DNA of 64,000 nt from Ethanoligenens sp047722935 (GCA_047722935.1 JBDNZS010000005.1:19140-83139); one strand, 5' to 3'. Numbered from the stretch's first letter, positions 33,315 to 42,934 are shown. The notes: generated by a model not told the origin, from the sequence alone. Numbers and translations are program-made.

Positions 33315-34328
33315 TCAGATATCCCGTTTGAGGAATGAGAAGTATCCACCCGCGAGGAACACCGCTGTATAAATTCCGCAGACCGCTAAGGCAAACCCTA
33401 AAGTCGCACCCGGAATGAGGCTGCCCCTCAGCACATATTGCGCAAATGTGCTGATACCGAAAGCAATGTATCTAACCCAGTCGAAGAAAATCGCCAGCGT
33501 CATGCAGATGCCGCTTCCAATCAGCAGCATGAACAGCGCCGCACCGGTGACCAGCGAGCGTGAGCGAAACAATGTTGACAGGAACAATCCAAAGATTACA
33601 TAAAACAACATCGTCAGCATATCTAAGCCGTACACAGCAAGCAACTTGACAACAGCAGGGATATTCACCACCGAGCTTCCCGTCCAGAACAGTTCCTTTG
33701 CTCCCAAGTCACCAAATCCAAACAAAATACCCATCCCAATAAATTGGACAACGGCAAACACACCAAGCAGGGTCAATGCGTACAAAATAGTGGAGGCCAG
33801 TTTCGCCGTTAAAATCTGTGCGCGGCTATAAGGTCTGGCAATCATCATCTTCATGGTGCCTTCGGTAAACTCACCCGCCACACTTGCGGCAACAAAGATG
33901 AGCGAGAACAACGTAATAACCGCAATAGACATCGGGTACCCGCTCACGCTGCCCGAATCTTCCATTTTAATCATCCAACCCCAAACCGATGTCAAACCGG
34001 TTTTCGGCGGAATATTGTGCACCAGACGATATTTAGCTTCCGCCAAATTTATTTTGTTGGAATCCAGTGACATTTTATCTATTGTGTTTTTGCTTTTTTC
34101 CGCTGCCTGCACCACAGCCGTATAAGCGGTCACTTCTTGTTGCGTCTTTTCCTTCCAGTTTGCCACATCGGTCACTGCGGTGTGCTTGGGGTTATCCTTG
34201 TTTTCCACATATTTAGACAGACCGCATAACAAAATCGCCAGCACCACCATGAGCAGCAGCATAATGCGCACTGAAATGCGCTTCCACATCTTGAAATTTT
34301 CTATTCCCACTAATTTTAAGAAACCCAT
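33315..34328 (-). CDS. ABC-2 type exporter permease (second pair)
   Basis: A 337-residue ABC-2 permease: a first membrane helix near residues 19-38, a large extracytoplasmic loop of about 95 residues, then five helices between 135 and 335. The VAGEFTEGTMKMMIARPYSR segment is typical of bacitracin or lantibiotic resistance-type permeases. It follows its ATPase gene by two bases. It is the last gene of the YtrA-type operon. Confidence 0.9.
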   Translation of the reverse strand: MGFLKLVGIENFKMWKRISVRIMLLLMVVLAILLCGLSKYVENKDNPKHTAVTDVANWKEKTQQEVTAYTAVVQAAEKSKNTIDKMSLDSNKINLAEAKYRLVHNIPPKTGLTSVWGWMIKMEDSGSVSGYPMSIAVITLFSLIFVAASVAGEFTEGTMKMMIARPYSRAQILTAKLASTILYALTLLGVFAVVQFIGMGILFGFGDLGAKELFWTGSSVVNIPAVVKLLAVYGLDMLTMLFYVIFGLFLSTLFRSRSLVTGAALFMLLIGSGICMTLAIFFDWVRYIAFGISTFAQYVLRGSLIPGATLGFALAVCGIYTAVFLAGGYFSFLKRDI

Positions 34329-34330
34329 GT

Positions 34331-35254
34331 TTATTTCCTCTCCCCAGTCAATTTCATGAAGATGTCTTCAAGCGAACCGCCCGCACGATTCTCAATTCCA
34401 TAGACTGCCAGATTGTTCTCCTGCATGGTTGCAAGCACTTGAGGTACCTGTTCGCGTTTGATCTTGAGGTGTACGCCGTCTTTTTCCGCCGCTGCGGTGA
34501 ATCCAGTCTCTGTTAATGCTTGCACCGCTTTTTCCGGCGCGTCGGTTTTGAGCAACATCTCGCCGTCGCCCTCCGCGTTGGCAAGCTGGAGCAGTTCATC
34601 CACTGTTTTGGTCGTGATAATGCGTCCTTTGTTGATGATGCCCACGCGGTCGCACATCTGCTGCATTTCGGCGAGGATGTGACTGGAAACCAACACCGTC
34701 AGTCCGGTTTCATCACGCAGTTTTCCCAACAGCTCGCGCAGGTCGTGGATACCGGCAGGGTCAAGTCCGTTGGTCGGTTCGTCAAGGATGAGCAGGCTGG
34801 GGCTGTGCAGCAATGCCTGTGCGATGCCCAGACGTTGCTTCATACCCAATGAATACGTCTTGACTGGTTTTTTAATGGCTGCGGTGAGGTCTACGATGCG
34901 CACCACATCCGCAATGCGGGCATCATCCACGTTGTCGTACATTTTGGCGAACAGCCGCAAATTATCCAAACCGCTCATGTATTTGTACAGATCCGGGTTT
35001 TCAACGATGCAGCCAAGACGCTTCATGGCGTGTTTGAACTCTGTGCGAACGGAATGCCCGTCAATAAAGATGTTCCCGTCGGTTATTGTGGACAATCCCA
35101 CGATCATCTTAATTGTGGTGGATTTTCCCGCGCCGTTCGGCCCCAAAAAGCCGAATATTTCCCCTTTGTGCAGTTCCAGATTGATGTCTGAAACAATGGT
35201 CCTTTTGCCGATCGTCTTTTTCAGACGTGTCGTCTTTAATACGATGTCCTCCAT
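34331..35254 (-). CDS. ABC exporter ATP-binding protein (BcrA-type, second pair)
   Basis: A 307-residue ABC ATPase: Walker A GPNGAGKST, Q-loop region, signature YSLGMKQRLG, Walker B LLILDEPTNGLDP and switch His in SSHILAE. A C-terminal domain of about 90 residues is as in BcrA/NatA-type exporters. A good AGGAGG site precedes the ATG. It pairs with the permease at 33315-34328. The substrate is unknown; such pairs are often linked to cell-envelope antibiotic stress. Confidence 0.93.
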   Translation of the reverse strand: MEDIVLKTTRLKKTIGKRTIVSDINLELHKGEIFGFLGPNGAGKSTTIKMIVGLSTITDGNIFIDGHSVRTEFKHAMKRLGCIVENPDLYKYMSGLDNLRLFAKMYDNVDDARIADVVRIVDLTAAIKKPVKTYSLGMKQRLGIAQALLHSPSLLILDEPTNGLDPAGIHDLRELLGKLRDETGLTVLVSSHILAEMQQMCDRVGIINKGRIITTKTVDELLQLANAEGDGEMLLKTDAPEKAVQALTETGFTAAAEKDGVHLKIKREQVPQVLATMQENNLAVYGIENRAGGSLEDIFMKLTGERK

Positions 35255-35348
35255 AATGGCCCTCCTGTCGGTAATGTAAAATTTATATATTTATAAAAAA
35301 TATTCCAGTTCACAGATGAAGAGGGGGCACGCGGCCCTCTCTGCACCG

Positions 35349-36146
35349 TTATTTCAAACTGGTATGCCTGCGCATAATCCATGCGGTTAGGAAGAACGTA
35401 CCCGCCGCGAAGGCAATGGAGTACAACAGCAACACCCAAAACCAGCCGCCTACAGAACCAAGCGCAACGGTGGCATGTGCAGGGCCTGCTTCCCTGACTT
35501 TCAGAATGTTTTGCGAGACATCAAGTTTCATATGCAGCCCGAATTCCAAAATCCAAATCGGTATGCCCCGCACGATGTTGATCGCCGCATAGGATACAAA
35601 CCCCATAAACACGCCAAATCTGCGCCAGATAGTCAGTTTGGATACCGTGATGGAAAAATAGATATCCAGAATACTGCTCATTGTCAACACAATGTAATAC
35701 AAGAAGAGCAACAGAATGTCGCTCAGATGCTGTTGCAGCGCTTCCCATAGCTGCCCAAAGGTTGGAAAAACATTGTTGATATCCGGATTGCTTGACAAGG
35801 CCAAAATCGAAAGGATAACGACCGCGAACAGAAGCACCGCATATAACGTAAACCAAATAAAAGAAACCAGCACTTTGGAAAACAGCAGTTCTTCCGAACG
35901 CACCGGCAATGTGAACATCAAGTAGCCTTCATTGCTGTAAAGGTTGCTGTTATACCGCCGAAAAAACGCGAGAAACATCAGCACTGCCAGCGCAAACAGC
36001 CCGCCGAAAATAATGAAGCCGGAAATAATCGGGTGCCAATGTGCAAAAACCAGGCTGAAAACGGCGGCAACCACGTAGACGATAAACGGGACGGCGTAAT
36101 GCCAGCACATAGCTTTCCACTCGTACTTGATCAGTTTGCTTAGCAT
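35349..36146 (-). CDS. ABC-2 type exporter permease (first pair)
   Basis: A 265-residue protein with six membrane helices, starting with the LIKYEWKAM amphipathic segment of ABC-2 permeases. The N-terminus overlaps the upstream ATPase gene by seven bases. It resembles the permeases of YtrBCDEF and YhcGHI-type exporters controlled by a YtrA-like repressor. Confidence 0.88.
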   Translation of the reverse strand: MLSKLIKYEWKAMCWHYAVPFIVYVVAAVFSLVFAHWHPIISGFIIFGGLFALAVLMFLAFFRRYNSNLYSNEGYLMFTLPVRSEELLFSKVLVSFIWFTLYAVLLFAVVILSILALSSNPDINNVFPTFGQLWEALQQHLSDILLLFLYYIVLTMSSILDIYFSITVSKLTIWRRFGVFMGFVSYAAINIVRGIPIWILEFGLHMKLDVSQNILKVREAGPAHATVALGSVGGWFWVLLLYSIAFAAGTFFLTAWIMRRHTSLK

Positions 36147-36838
36147 TTGAACACCTCCCGGAACAATTCATTGACCGACTGGCCGTATTTGGCGCGCACC
36201 GCGTCCACCTCATCACTCAGAAAAACCTGGCCTTCTTTCAGAATGACTATGCTATCGAATACACGTTCCACATCCGAGATGAGCTGGGTGGAAAGCAGTA
36301 CGGTACTGTTCTCGCAGTAGTTGGTCAAGATGGTATCTAGAATCACATCCCGCGCAGCAGGATCTACCCCGCCCAGCGGTTCATCCAGTACATACAGCCT
36401 TGCTTTGCGGGACATTACGACCACCAGCTGGACTTTTTCATAGGTTCCTTTAGAGAGCTTTGTCACACGCATATTCTTGTCGATACCCAGTTTTTTCAAC
36501 AGTTCAAGTGCCCGTTCCTTGTCAAAATCCGCATAGAAATCCTCAAACAGGTCCACGGTATCGGACACTTTCATCCAGTTGCTGAAATACGTTTTATCTG
36601 GCAGATATGCCACCATGGATTTGCTCTGCATCCCCGGTGCAAATCCCCCGATACGCACCTGGCCGGTATAATCGCTGATAACCCCTGTCAGGATTTTAAT
36701 CAGCGTCGTCTTGCCGGCTCCGTTTGGTCCGAGCAGGCCGACGATATGCCCGGCCGGCAGTGAAAAGCTGATATCATCCAGCGCCAAACGCCCCTCATAC
36801 CGCTTGGTCAGACCGGACACTTCCAGCAATGTTTCCAT
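36140..36838 (-). CDS. ABC exporter ATP-binding protein (YtrB-type, first pair)
   Basis: A 232-residue ABC ATPase with Walker A GPNGAGKTT and Walker B LYVLDEPLGGVDP. The signature motif is unusual, LSKGTYEK instead of LSGGQ, which is characteristic of the YtrB/YhcH subgroup, and the switch His is replaced by Gln (STQLISD). It starts two bases after the GntR regulator stop and overlaps the permease gene. Confidence 0.92.
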   Translation of the reverse strand: METLLEVSGLTKRYEGRLALDDISFSLPAGHIVGLLGPNGAGKTTLIKILTGVISDYTGQVRIGGFAPGMQSKSMVAYLPDKTYFSNWMKVSDTVDLFEDFYADFDKERALELLKKLGIDKNMRVTKLSKGTYEKVQLVVVMSRKARLYVLDEPLGGVDPAARDVILDTILTNYCENSTVLLSTQLISDVERVFDSIVILKEGQVFLSDEVDAVRAKYGQSVNELFREVFKC

Positions 36839-36840
36839 GT

Positions 36841-37206
36841 TTATCCCTCCCCCGTGTACTTTTTGACAAGCTGCATAATGTCTATTTGAGAAAAACCAAG
36901 ATGCTGCATTGCATCCATAAAATTCGAGATGACCTTTTGGGCTGATTCCTCGCGCACCGCATTGATGCGTGTAATATCGTCTGTGATGAATCTGCCCGCC
37001 GTGCGCTCGGTATGCAAAAGCCCGCCGCGCTCCAGCTCCGCAAATGCCCTCTGCATGGTATTTGGGTTCACCTCCATCTGCTGTGCCAACTCCCTTACGC
37101 TTTCCACTTTGCTGCCCGGTTTTCTCACCCCGGAAACAATCTGCTGTTTGATTTGTTCCATAATCTGTAAATAGATCGGAAATGTTGAATTAAATGATGG
37201 TTTCAC
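36841..37206 (-). CDS. GntR-family regulator, YtrA subfamily
   Basis: A 121-residue repressor: a winged helix-turn-helix (IYLQIMEQIKQQIVSG, then VRELAQQMEVNPNTMQRAFAELE) and a short two-helix C-terminal dimerisation tail, the size expected for YtrA. It is the first gene of the operon it should control, as in Bacillus. The GTG at 37206 is eight bases after GGAAGG; GTG codons at 37212 and 37215 lie within the ribosome site region. Confidence 0.93.
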   Translation of the reverse strand: MKPSFNSTFPIYLQIMEQIKQQIVSGVRKPGSKVESVRELAQQMEVNPNTMQRAFAELERGGLLHTERTAGRFITDDITRINAVREESAQKVISNFMDAMQHLGFSQIDIMQLVKKYTGEG

Positions 37207-37223
37207 GTGCACCACCTTCCATC

Positions 37224-37242
37224 CTGTACTTCTGTACTAACT
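37224..37242 (-). promoter_or_regulatory. Putative operator of the YtrA-type regulator
   Basis: Two GTAC cores form the element TTAGTACAGAAGTACAGG just after the -10 box and before the regulator start. Position and dyad fit autoregulation; the exact family consensus was not checked. Confidence 0.45.
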
Positions 37243-37252
37243 CTTTAATACA

Positions 37253-37281
37253 ATAATACAAGAGACGTTTCTATTTGTCAA
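37253..37281 (-). promoter_or_regulatory. Promoter of the YtrA-type ABC operon
   Basis: Minus strand TTGACA and TATTAT with a 17-base spacer, about 45 bases before the regulator start. Confidence 0.75.
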
Positions 37282-37315
37282 GATTTTTCCCGCTTTTTTT
37301 AACATCATCACAGAA

Positions 37316-37363
37316 CGCAACAATCCCCTGAAAGCGTTTCCGCACTTCCAGAGGATTGTTGCG
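37316..37363 (-). terminator. Hairpin after the MprF-like gene
   Basis: An imperfect inverted repeat of about 21 bases per arm (37316-37336 with 37343-37363) follows the stop at 37377. There is no clear T-run, so termination is uncertain. Confidence 0.4.
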
Positions 37364-37376
37364 CATATCCATGCAA

Positions 37377-39107
37377 TCAGCGATGCTTCACGCGAAACAG
37401 GCGTGCCAACAAATGGCACAACCGATTGAACAGAAAATCCTGCACGCCGCCGCGATTTTGCGCTTTAATTAACGCGTAGGAAAGCTGCGGCGTAAATTTA
37501 GCCGGATAATAGATGAAATAGTGCGGTTTCCAGAGCGTCGGGTTGTATTTCTTCTTGTATTGGTACAACGATTTGAACGCATAAAACCCATTGGCATGTT
37601 CAAACACATACGCCAGCAAAGTCGCCACCCGCGTAGACTGGGTATCGGTGCGGGTGTTGGCAAGAGGCGCGACACCCATAGAACCCCAGCGGACGCCTTC
37701 CCGGCGAAAGGTATCAAACGCAGTTAACGTGATGCTCTCCATCACACCCGCCGGCGTTCCCCGCCTGTGCCGGGTCACATCGGCATAATATCCATCCACA
37801 TACGGCAGAAAAACAACAAACGCACAAACCTGCCCGCTATGGTCGCGCGCCAAAAAATAGCGGCGATCCAGCGGATCATCCAAGCCCACCGAACCGAGCA
37901 GAAACGACAGCTCCCCACTCTTTTTCTGTGAAAGCCATTCCTGCGAGACCGTCCATATCTCCTGCTCAAGCGCGGCATTCCGCACAAGCTGCGGTCGGTA
38001 TTCCTCCACGGTGATTCCTTTGCGTGCCGCCGATCGAACATCTCGCCGGACTTTCGCGGTTTTGGGGCCGTCGATGTTGTAAGACGCCAGTTCAAAAGCC
38101 GCCTCTTCCCCGCATTTCGCCGCACCGAATCCCATTCCCTTATAAATTTCCAACCAATCTTCGGATGCCTGACAGAAACAAATCGACAGGTCGTTTTGCT
38201 TGCAGAATTGCCGGAATTCCAACAGCATCACCGCACAGTCTTCTTCCTTGCAAATGGGGTCTCCCACACAAACCGCCGTATCCACCTCAATCACATAAGC
38301 GATAAACCCCTCGATTGTTTGCCCGAAATAATAGCGCTTGTCCTGCTCTACATCCACATAAGACAGGCTGTTGTACCCATATTTGCGCAGTAATTCCCGC
38401 ACGCGGGCATGATCGCGCGCCGAAACAATCGGCTGATATACAAGGGGTTTGAGAATAAACAGCACTGCCGCCGCCAAACTCGCCCAATACAGCACGACTG
38501 CCGAACGCAGGAAAATCAGCCCGCGCAGCCCCTTTGGCGACGCACCGGATATATCCATCAAAACAAATAAACGGAGAGACTGATATACAGCATCCCAAAC
38601 CGTGGCGATGCCATGAAAATGGTGCCGCATCACAAACAGCCCGACTCCCGTGTTGAGCAGCACCAAGGCCACGCAGAGCAACGCAAAAAGCGCACCGCGG
38701 CGCAGCGTGATTGGATCTGCATGTCGTGTAAAGTGTCGATGCAGCAGCAGCAGGATCGCTTCCATCAGCAATTCAATTACCACCACCGGCAGCAGCGGCC
38801 ACCGGGATGTGGCATCATACAGATGCAGCAGAGCCGATAAGGGCAGCAAACAGACCGTGATGTAATACGCCATACGCACCCGTTTATATAACCGATAACT
38901 GATAAAGAGCAGCACACATCCCACAACCACCGAAAGGGTCTGATGCAGCGCAGCCGTGCGTGGGGCCAGTATGCCCCCGCCAAACAGCACGAACCGGTTC
39001 ACCGGCAAGATGTCCGCCACACCAAGCAAGACCATCAAGATTGTAACGGCGGTAATCGCTACGTCAGACAGTATTCCGTTATATGCAATCTGCTGTTTTC
39101 TTTTCAT
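37377..39107 (-). CDS. MprF-like phosphatidylglycerol lysyltransferase (DUF2156)
   Basis: A 576-residue protein. The N-terminal 260 residues hold about seven membrane helices, fewer than the 14 of full MprF. The C-terminal 300 residues are the DUF2156 dual-GNAT catalytic domain, with FIAYVIEVDTAVCVGDPIC, the DGPKTAKVRRDVRSAARKG block and the final WKPHYFIYYP segment. Such enzymes add an amino acid from aminoacyl-tRNA to phosphatidylglycerol and lower the surface negative charge. The start is the ATG at 39107 behind GAGGAAA. The neighbouring ABC operon is of envelope-stress type. Confidence 0.88.
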   Translation of the reverse strand: MKRKQQIAYNGILSDVAITAVTILMVLLGVADILPVNRFVLFGGGILAPRTAALHQTLSVVVGCVLLFISYRLYKRVRMAYYITVCLLPLSALLHLYDATSRWPLLPVVVIELLMEAILLLLHRHFTRHADPITLRRGALFALLCVALVLLNTGVGLFVMRHHFHGIATVWDAVYQSLRLFVLMDISGASPKGLRGLIFLRSAVVLYWASLAAAVLFILKPLVYQPIVSARDHARVRELLRKYGYNSLSYVDVEQDKRYYFGQTIEGFIAYVIEVDTAVCVGDPICKEEDCAVMLLEFRQFCKQNDLSICFCQASEDWLEIYKGMGFGAAKCGEEAAFELASYNIDGPKTAKVRRDVRSAARKGITVEEYRPQLVRNAALEQEIWTVSQEWLSQKKSGELSFLLGSVGLDDPLDRRYFLARDHSGQVCAFVVFLPYVDGYYADVTRHRRGTPAGVMESITLTAFDTFRREGVRWGSMGVAPLANTRTDTQSTRVATLLAYVFEHANGFYAFKSLYQYKKKYNPTLWKPHYFIYYPAKFTPQLSYALIKAQNRGGVQDFLFNRLCHLLARLFRVKHR

Positions 39108-39311
39108 ATTTCCTCGATTCTGCCAGAAATCTCCGGATTTTGCACCATATCCAGAAAGTATCATGGACCGCGTGATTTCAGCCCGCCGCTCATAGTAAAG
39201 ATTCTTTGCAATTTACAGTACAATGGACCAGCTATCCCACATATATATACTACTGCCGCCTCCTGCTTGCCCAAAAGGAAAACGCGCACTGGCGGCAGGT
39301 GAGGAAGAACC

Positions 39312-40313
39312 GTGAAGCACAAACGATGGATTGAGCGCGCCGCCATTGCGGTGCTGAGCATATTGCTTGCGTTCTTTTCGGTCTCGGCGGGTCAAAAAGC
39401 CGTAACCGCAGGCGCGCAGGGCGGAACGGTCAAGTGGGCAGACTTTAATGTTCCCTTGGCCGCCATGCAGTACGCATTAAAACTGGATATACAGACCCAT
39501 ACCACAACAGCACCGCTGCATTTTGCGGATGCGCTGGCCTTTTTGGCGGCCAAATACGGCGGCAACTGGAACCGGTACCGATCCGCCGATCTGGATGCGC
39601 TGCGCCAGCAGCTGCAAAGCGGTCAAACCATGCAGGACATCACGGCATCCATGAAAAACTACAGTTACTTTAATCAGGTATACGATGCCGTACTGGGTAA
39701 CGCAGTAGGCGACTATGCGACCGGCGCAGGCGGCAACTACACCGAGCAATACGGTTTAAAACTATTCTCCCCCATCGCGGCGGGATACGGGTACGGGCAT
39801 TATGATGACTTTGGAAATTCCCGCTCGTTCGGTTTCAGCCGCAGGCACCTTGGCAACGACCTGATGGGAACCGTCGGCACCCCTATCTGCGCGGTGGAGG
39901 GCGGCTATGTGGAAGAATTGGGCTGGAACAAATATGGCGGCTGGCGCATCGGTATCCGCAGTTTTGATAAAAAGCGTTATTACTATTATGCACATCTACG
40001 GAAAGGGCATCCATACCGCACGGGCTTGGTCAAAGGCGAAGCTGTGCAGTCCGGCGAAGTCATTGGGTATCTGGGTATGACCGGATACAGCAACAAAGAG
40101 GACGTCAACGGTATGAATAAGCCACACCTGCATTTTGGCATGGAACTGGTATTCGATGAATCCCAGAAAGAAAGCAACAATGAAATCTGGATCGACGTCT
40201 ACAACATCGTAAATTTCCTTGCGCAGAACCGCACCCGCGTCATAAAAAGCGGAAACGATTTTAACCGCACAACCGACTTTCTTGACCTGCGCTATTTGAT
40301 GTATTATGATTGA
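39312..40313 (+). CDS. M23 family peptidase with signal anchor
   Basis: A 333-residue secreted or membrane-anchored protein. An N-terminal hydrophobic segment (about residues 9-27) is followed by a domain of about 120 residues and then a LytM domain with both zinc motifs intact: HLGNDLMG (HxxxD) near 182 and PHLHFG (HxH) near 274. It likely cuts peptidoglycan cross-bridges. A GTG start at 39312 follows GAGGAAG. The gene is monocistronic and divergent from the MprF-like gene. Confidence 0.9.
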   Translation: MKHKRWIERAAIAVLSILLAFFSVSAGQKAVTAGAQGGTVKWADFNVPLAAMQYALKLDIQTHTTTAPLHFADALAFLAAKYGGNWNRYRSADLDALRQQLQSGQTMQDITASMKNYSYFNQVYDAVLGNAVGDYATGAGGNYTEQYGLKLFSPIAAGYGYGHYDDFGNSRSFGFSRRHLGNDLMGTVGTPICAVEGGYVEELGWNKYGGWRIGIRSFDKKRYYYYAHLRKGHPYRTGLVKGEAVQSGEVIGYLGMTGYSNKEDVNGMNKPHLHFGMELVFDESQKESNNEIWIDVYNIVNFLAQNRTRVIKSGNDFNRTTDFLDLRYLMYYD

Positions 40314-40338
40314 TGGGCGTTTCTATGGAGCTACAAAT

Positions 40339-40581
40339 CTAAAAGCGTTTTTCTAAAAATGATTTTCCACAGTCCGGGCATTTCAGCACAATGTATTGGA
40401 ACACATGTGCGTGAAACAGTCGGGAATCCATAAAAACACAGCCACAGTAGGGACACTGATGCGTTGTTCCGTCCCCCATTTTATCTGCATGTTTGATGGA
40501 TTTGAGCATATGGATGGCAAAAGCGGTAGGGCAAATAATTATCAGTAAAAACAACACCATTTGAAGGATACCCCAAAGCAT
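40339..40581 (-). CDS. Small zinc-ribbon membrane protein
   Basis: An 80-residue protein: an N-terminal membrane helix (about residues 3-25), then a two-Cys-pair zinc ribbon (CPYCGC and CPDCGK) with an intervening His-rich segment. The ATG at 40581 is preceded by AAAGGGG; the frame is open 22 codons more without a site. The function is unknown. Confidence 0.75.
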   Translation of the reverse strand: MLWGILQMVLFLLIIICPTAFAIHMLKSIKHADKMGDGTTHQCPYCGCVFMDSRLFHAHVFQYIVLKCPDCGKSFLEKRF

Positions 40582-40643
40582 ACAAAAGCCCCTTTCAACT
40601 GACGATATCCGGCCACTACCAGTTATGCTCATACAGCATCTAA

Positions 40644-41114
40644 TCAATTTACTAAAAGTTCCATTTGGACAACTTCAAAATCTCCATTTTTAATAAACCT
40701 CCCTATTTCTTGAAATCCACAATTTTTATAACAGTTATAAGCCCTCGTGTTTGCGGCCCTCACCCTAAGTTCCACTCTTTGTATATTTAATAAGACTGCT
40801 CCTGCTTTAATAGATTGCATGATCACATGTGTTCCAACACCTTTTCCTCGATTGGAATCATCATCTATGAAAATTCCAAGAGTTGCAGATGAATTATCTG
40901 GAGTTTCTTTTTCCAACCAGAAACTTCCAATACAACGTTGATGCACATAAATATAGTTCCAAATCAATAAATGGCGTTTTATGAAATCCTCATACTGATC
41001 ATAATTATGTGGGTAAATCCTTGATAGGTAGTTTTGGAGGTGAGCATTGTAGTTTCTTTCAAATGTCTCATAAAGCCCGATATTGCTTTTACAAACAGGA
41101 ACAAGTTCTTCCAT
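40644..41114 (-). CDS. GNAT-family N-acetyltransferase
   Basis: A 156-residue GNAT enzyme: the acetyl-CoA loop is in SNRGKGVGTHVI (R/QxxGxG/A type) and the C-terminal ELRVRAANTRAYNCYKNCGF block is typical of RimI/RimL-like enzymes. The DNA is clearly more AT-rich than its neighbours, and codons such as AAA, TTT and ATA are frequent, which suggests recent acquisition. The ATG has only a weak upstream site. The substrate is unknown. Confidence 0.88.
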   Translation of the reverse strand: MEELVPVCKSNIGLYETFERNYNAHLQNYLSRIYPHNYDQYEDFIKRHLLIWNYIYVHQRCIGSFWLEKETPDNSSATLGIFIDDDSNRGKGVGTHVIMQSIKAGAVLLNIQRVELRVRAANTRAYNCYKNCGFQEIGRFIKNGDFEVVQMELLVN

Positions 41115-41185
41115 ATATTTTTTTCCATTCTATAAATAATCAGCATCGATGCACATTTTTAAATATCTCGCTCCCGCTTTGCCGT

Positions 41186-42934
41186 CTACTCTTCCAGCCG
41201 TGCGGCAAGGGCTTCATCAGGCTGCACATAAGCGGTATTATATCCCTCATAGATCACCATACCGGGTTTCGCACCTACCGGCTTTTTCACACGCCGCACC
41301 GGCGCGTAATCCACCGGCACCTGTGCAGAATCTTTTGCTTTGCTGTGTGTGGCCGCCAACACCGCTGCCTGCGTGAGCGTGCGCTCCGGCACTTCGCGCC
41401 CATCTGCCAGCACAATGACATGCGCGCCGGGGATGTTTTTAGTGTGGAACCACATGTCGGTTTTGGCAGCGGTTTTCAGCGTCAAGCGATCATTTTGCTT
41501 GTTGTTGCGGCCAATCAGGATTTCAAATCCATCATCCGAAACAAAGTGGCGGGGCGCGTTTTCCCGCAGCTTTTCCCGCTTTTTTCCACGGCGGCGCAGA
41601 TAGCCGCCCCCAATCAATTCTTCCCGGATTTCCGCCAGCTCGCTCTCCCCACCCGCGCGGGAGATCTCGTCCAACACAGTCTCTAAATACCGCAATTCTT
41701 CCTCTCCCTCGGCAATCTGCTCGGTCAGGAAACGTTCGGCTGCGGCGGCCTTATGGTAAGCTTTATAGAACTTCTGTGCATTCTGCGCGGGCGTCAGACG
41801 CACATCCAGCGCGATCTCAACCAATGCGTCATCATGGTAAAAATCCGCAAGTGAACAGACAGACATTCCTTTTTTCAACTGGTAAAGATTTGCCGATACC
41901 AAATCGCCGCGCTGCTTGAGTGCTTCACGGTCTTCGCTTGTCGCCAACTCCGTGCGCTGGCGCTCCAGCTTACGGCCAATTCGCTGGGCGGCGTGCTCCA
42001 CCACCTGCAGCATGTCATGCGCGCGTTGGCTCACCCGCAGCACCCGATCGCGCTCGGTGTAAAACGCGTCCAGCAAAGCGGAGAACGTCTCCATCCGCCG
42101 TGTTAGCGCGCGGTCGCCATACTGCATGATGCGCATAAAAGAGAACTCCAGCGGACGGCCAGTCTGCACGTCGGTTAACAGCGTGGGTTCTCCCGTGTGG
42201 CTGCGCAAACGCTCCTGCAACGCGGTAAATACCGCGAGCAATCGGCCCCGTCCCGTATCTCCCAACGTATTTATATCTACAGTCATATCCCCCGCGACCT
42301 GTTCGCAAAGTTCCCGGCAGACCAGCGGAGATACCCCCTGCACCCCTTTGAGCATTGCTTTTTCAAGAGAACCGCTCTGCCCCAGAACCCGTTGCAGCGC
42401 ATCCACCGGTGTCTGCATCAGCAAGTCCACTTTATCCTGCGCGGGCGGTGGGGTATACGGCAGTCCCGGCAGCACCTGCCGCTTGCTCGACATCGTGAAA
42501 TCAATATGCTTAATCGCGTCAATGATCTTTCCGTCCGGACCAATGAAAATGATATTGCTGTGCCGGCCCATGATTTCCACGGACAGCGTTTTCTGCACTT
42601 CGTCGCCGAGATCGTCCCGGCAGTCAAAATCTAAATACAGCTGACGCTCCAAACCTGGTTGGCGAACCGCATGCAGTTTGGCACCCCCCAAATGTTTGCG
42701 CAGCAACATGCAAAACATCGGAGCGGTCATTGGATTTTCTTTATTTTGTGCGGTCAAATGCGCGCGTGGATGATCGGCACTTGACGAAAGCAGCAATTTT
42801 GCCCCTCCGCCTTTTTGCCGGAACGTGAGATTCAATTCATCCTTTTCCGGTTGCTGCACCTTATCGACCCGCGCGCCAACCAGCACGCCAATCTCCGCAG
42901 CGATAAAAGACAAAAACGCACCGTCAAGCGCCAT
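41186..42934 (-). CDS. rqcH: RqcH/NFACT family ribosome quality-control protein
   Basis: A 582-residue protein of the NFACT (FbpA-like) family. The N-terminal NFACT-N domain starts MALDGAFLSFIAAEIG and includes MGRHSNIIFI; the coiled-coil HhH middle spans about 270-430; the C-terminal NFACT-R domain has the ILIGRNNKQNDRLTLKTAAK and DMWFHTKNIPGAHVI blocks. RqcH binds stalled 50S subunits and adds C-terminal alanine tails with tRNA-Ala. It was formerly named a fibronectin-binding protein. No operon partner is visible. Confidence 0.94.
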   Translation of the reverse strand: MALDGAFLSFIAAEIGVLVGARVDKVQQPEKDELNLTFRQKGGGAKLLLSSSADHPRAHLTAQNKENPMTAPMFCMLLRKHLGGAKLHAVRQPGLERQLYLDFDCRDDLGDEVQKTLSVEIMGRHSNIIFIGPDGKIIDAIKHIDFTMSSKRQVLPGLPYTPPPAQDKVDLLMQTPVDALQRVLGQSGSLEKAMLKGVQGVSPLVCRELCEQVAGDMTVDINTLGDTGRGRLLAVFTALQERLRSHTGEPTLLTDVQTGRPLEFSFMRIMQYGDRALTRRMETFSALLDAFYTERDRVLRVSQRAHDMLQVVEHAAQRIGRKLERQRTELATSEDREALKQRGDLVSANLYQLKKGMSVCSLADFYHDDALVEIALDVRLTPAQNAQKFYKAYHKAAAAERFLTEQIAEGEEELRYLETVLDEISRAGGESELAEIREELIGGGYLRRRGKKREKLRENAPRHFVSDDGFEILIGRNNKQNDRLTLKTAAKTDMWFHTKNIPGAHVIVLADGREVPERTLTQAAVLAATHSKAKDSAQVPVDYAPVRRVKKPVGAKPGMVIYEGYNTAYVQPDEALAARLEE

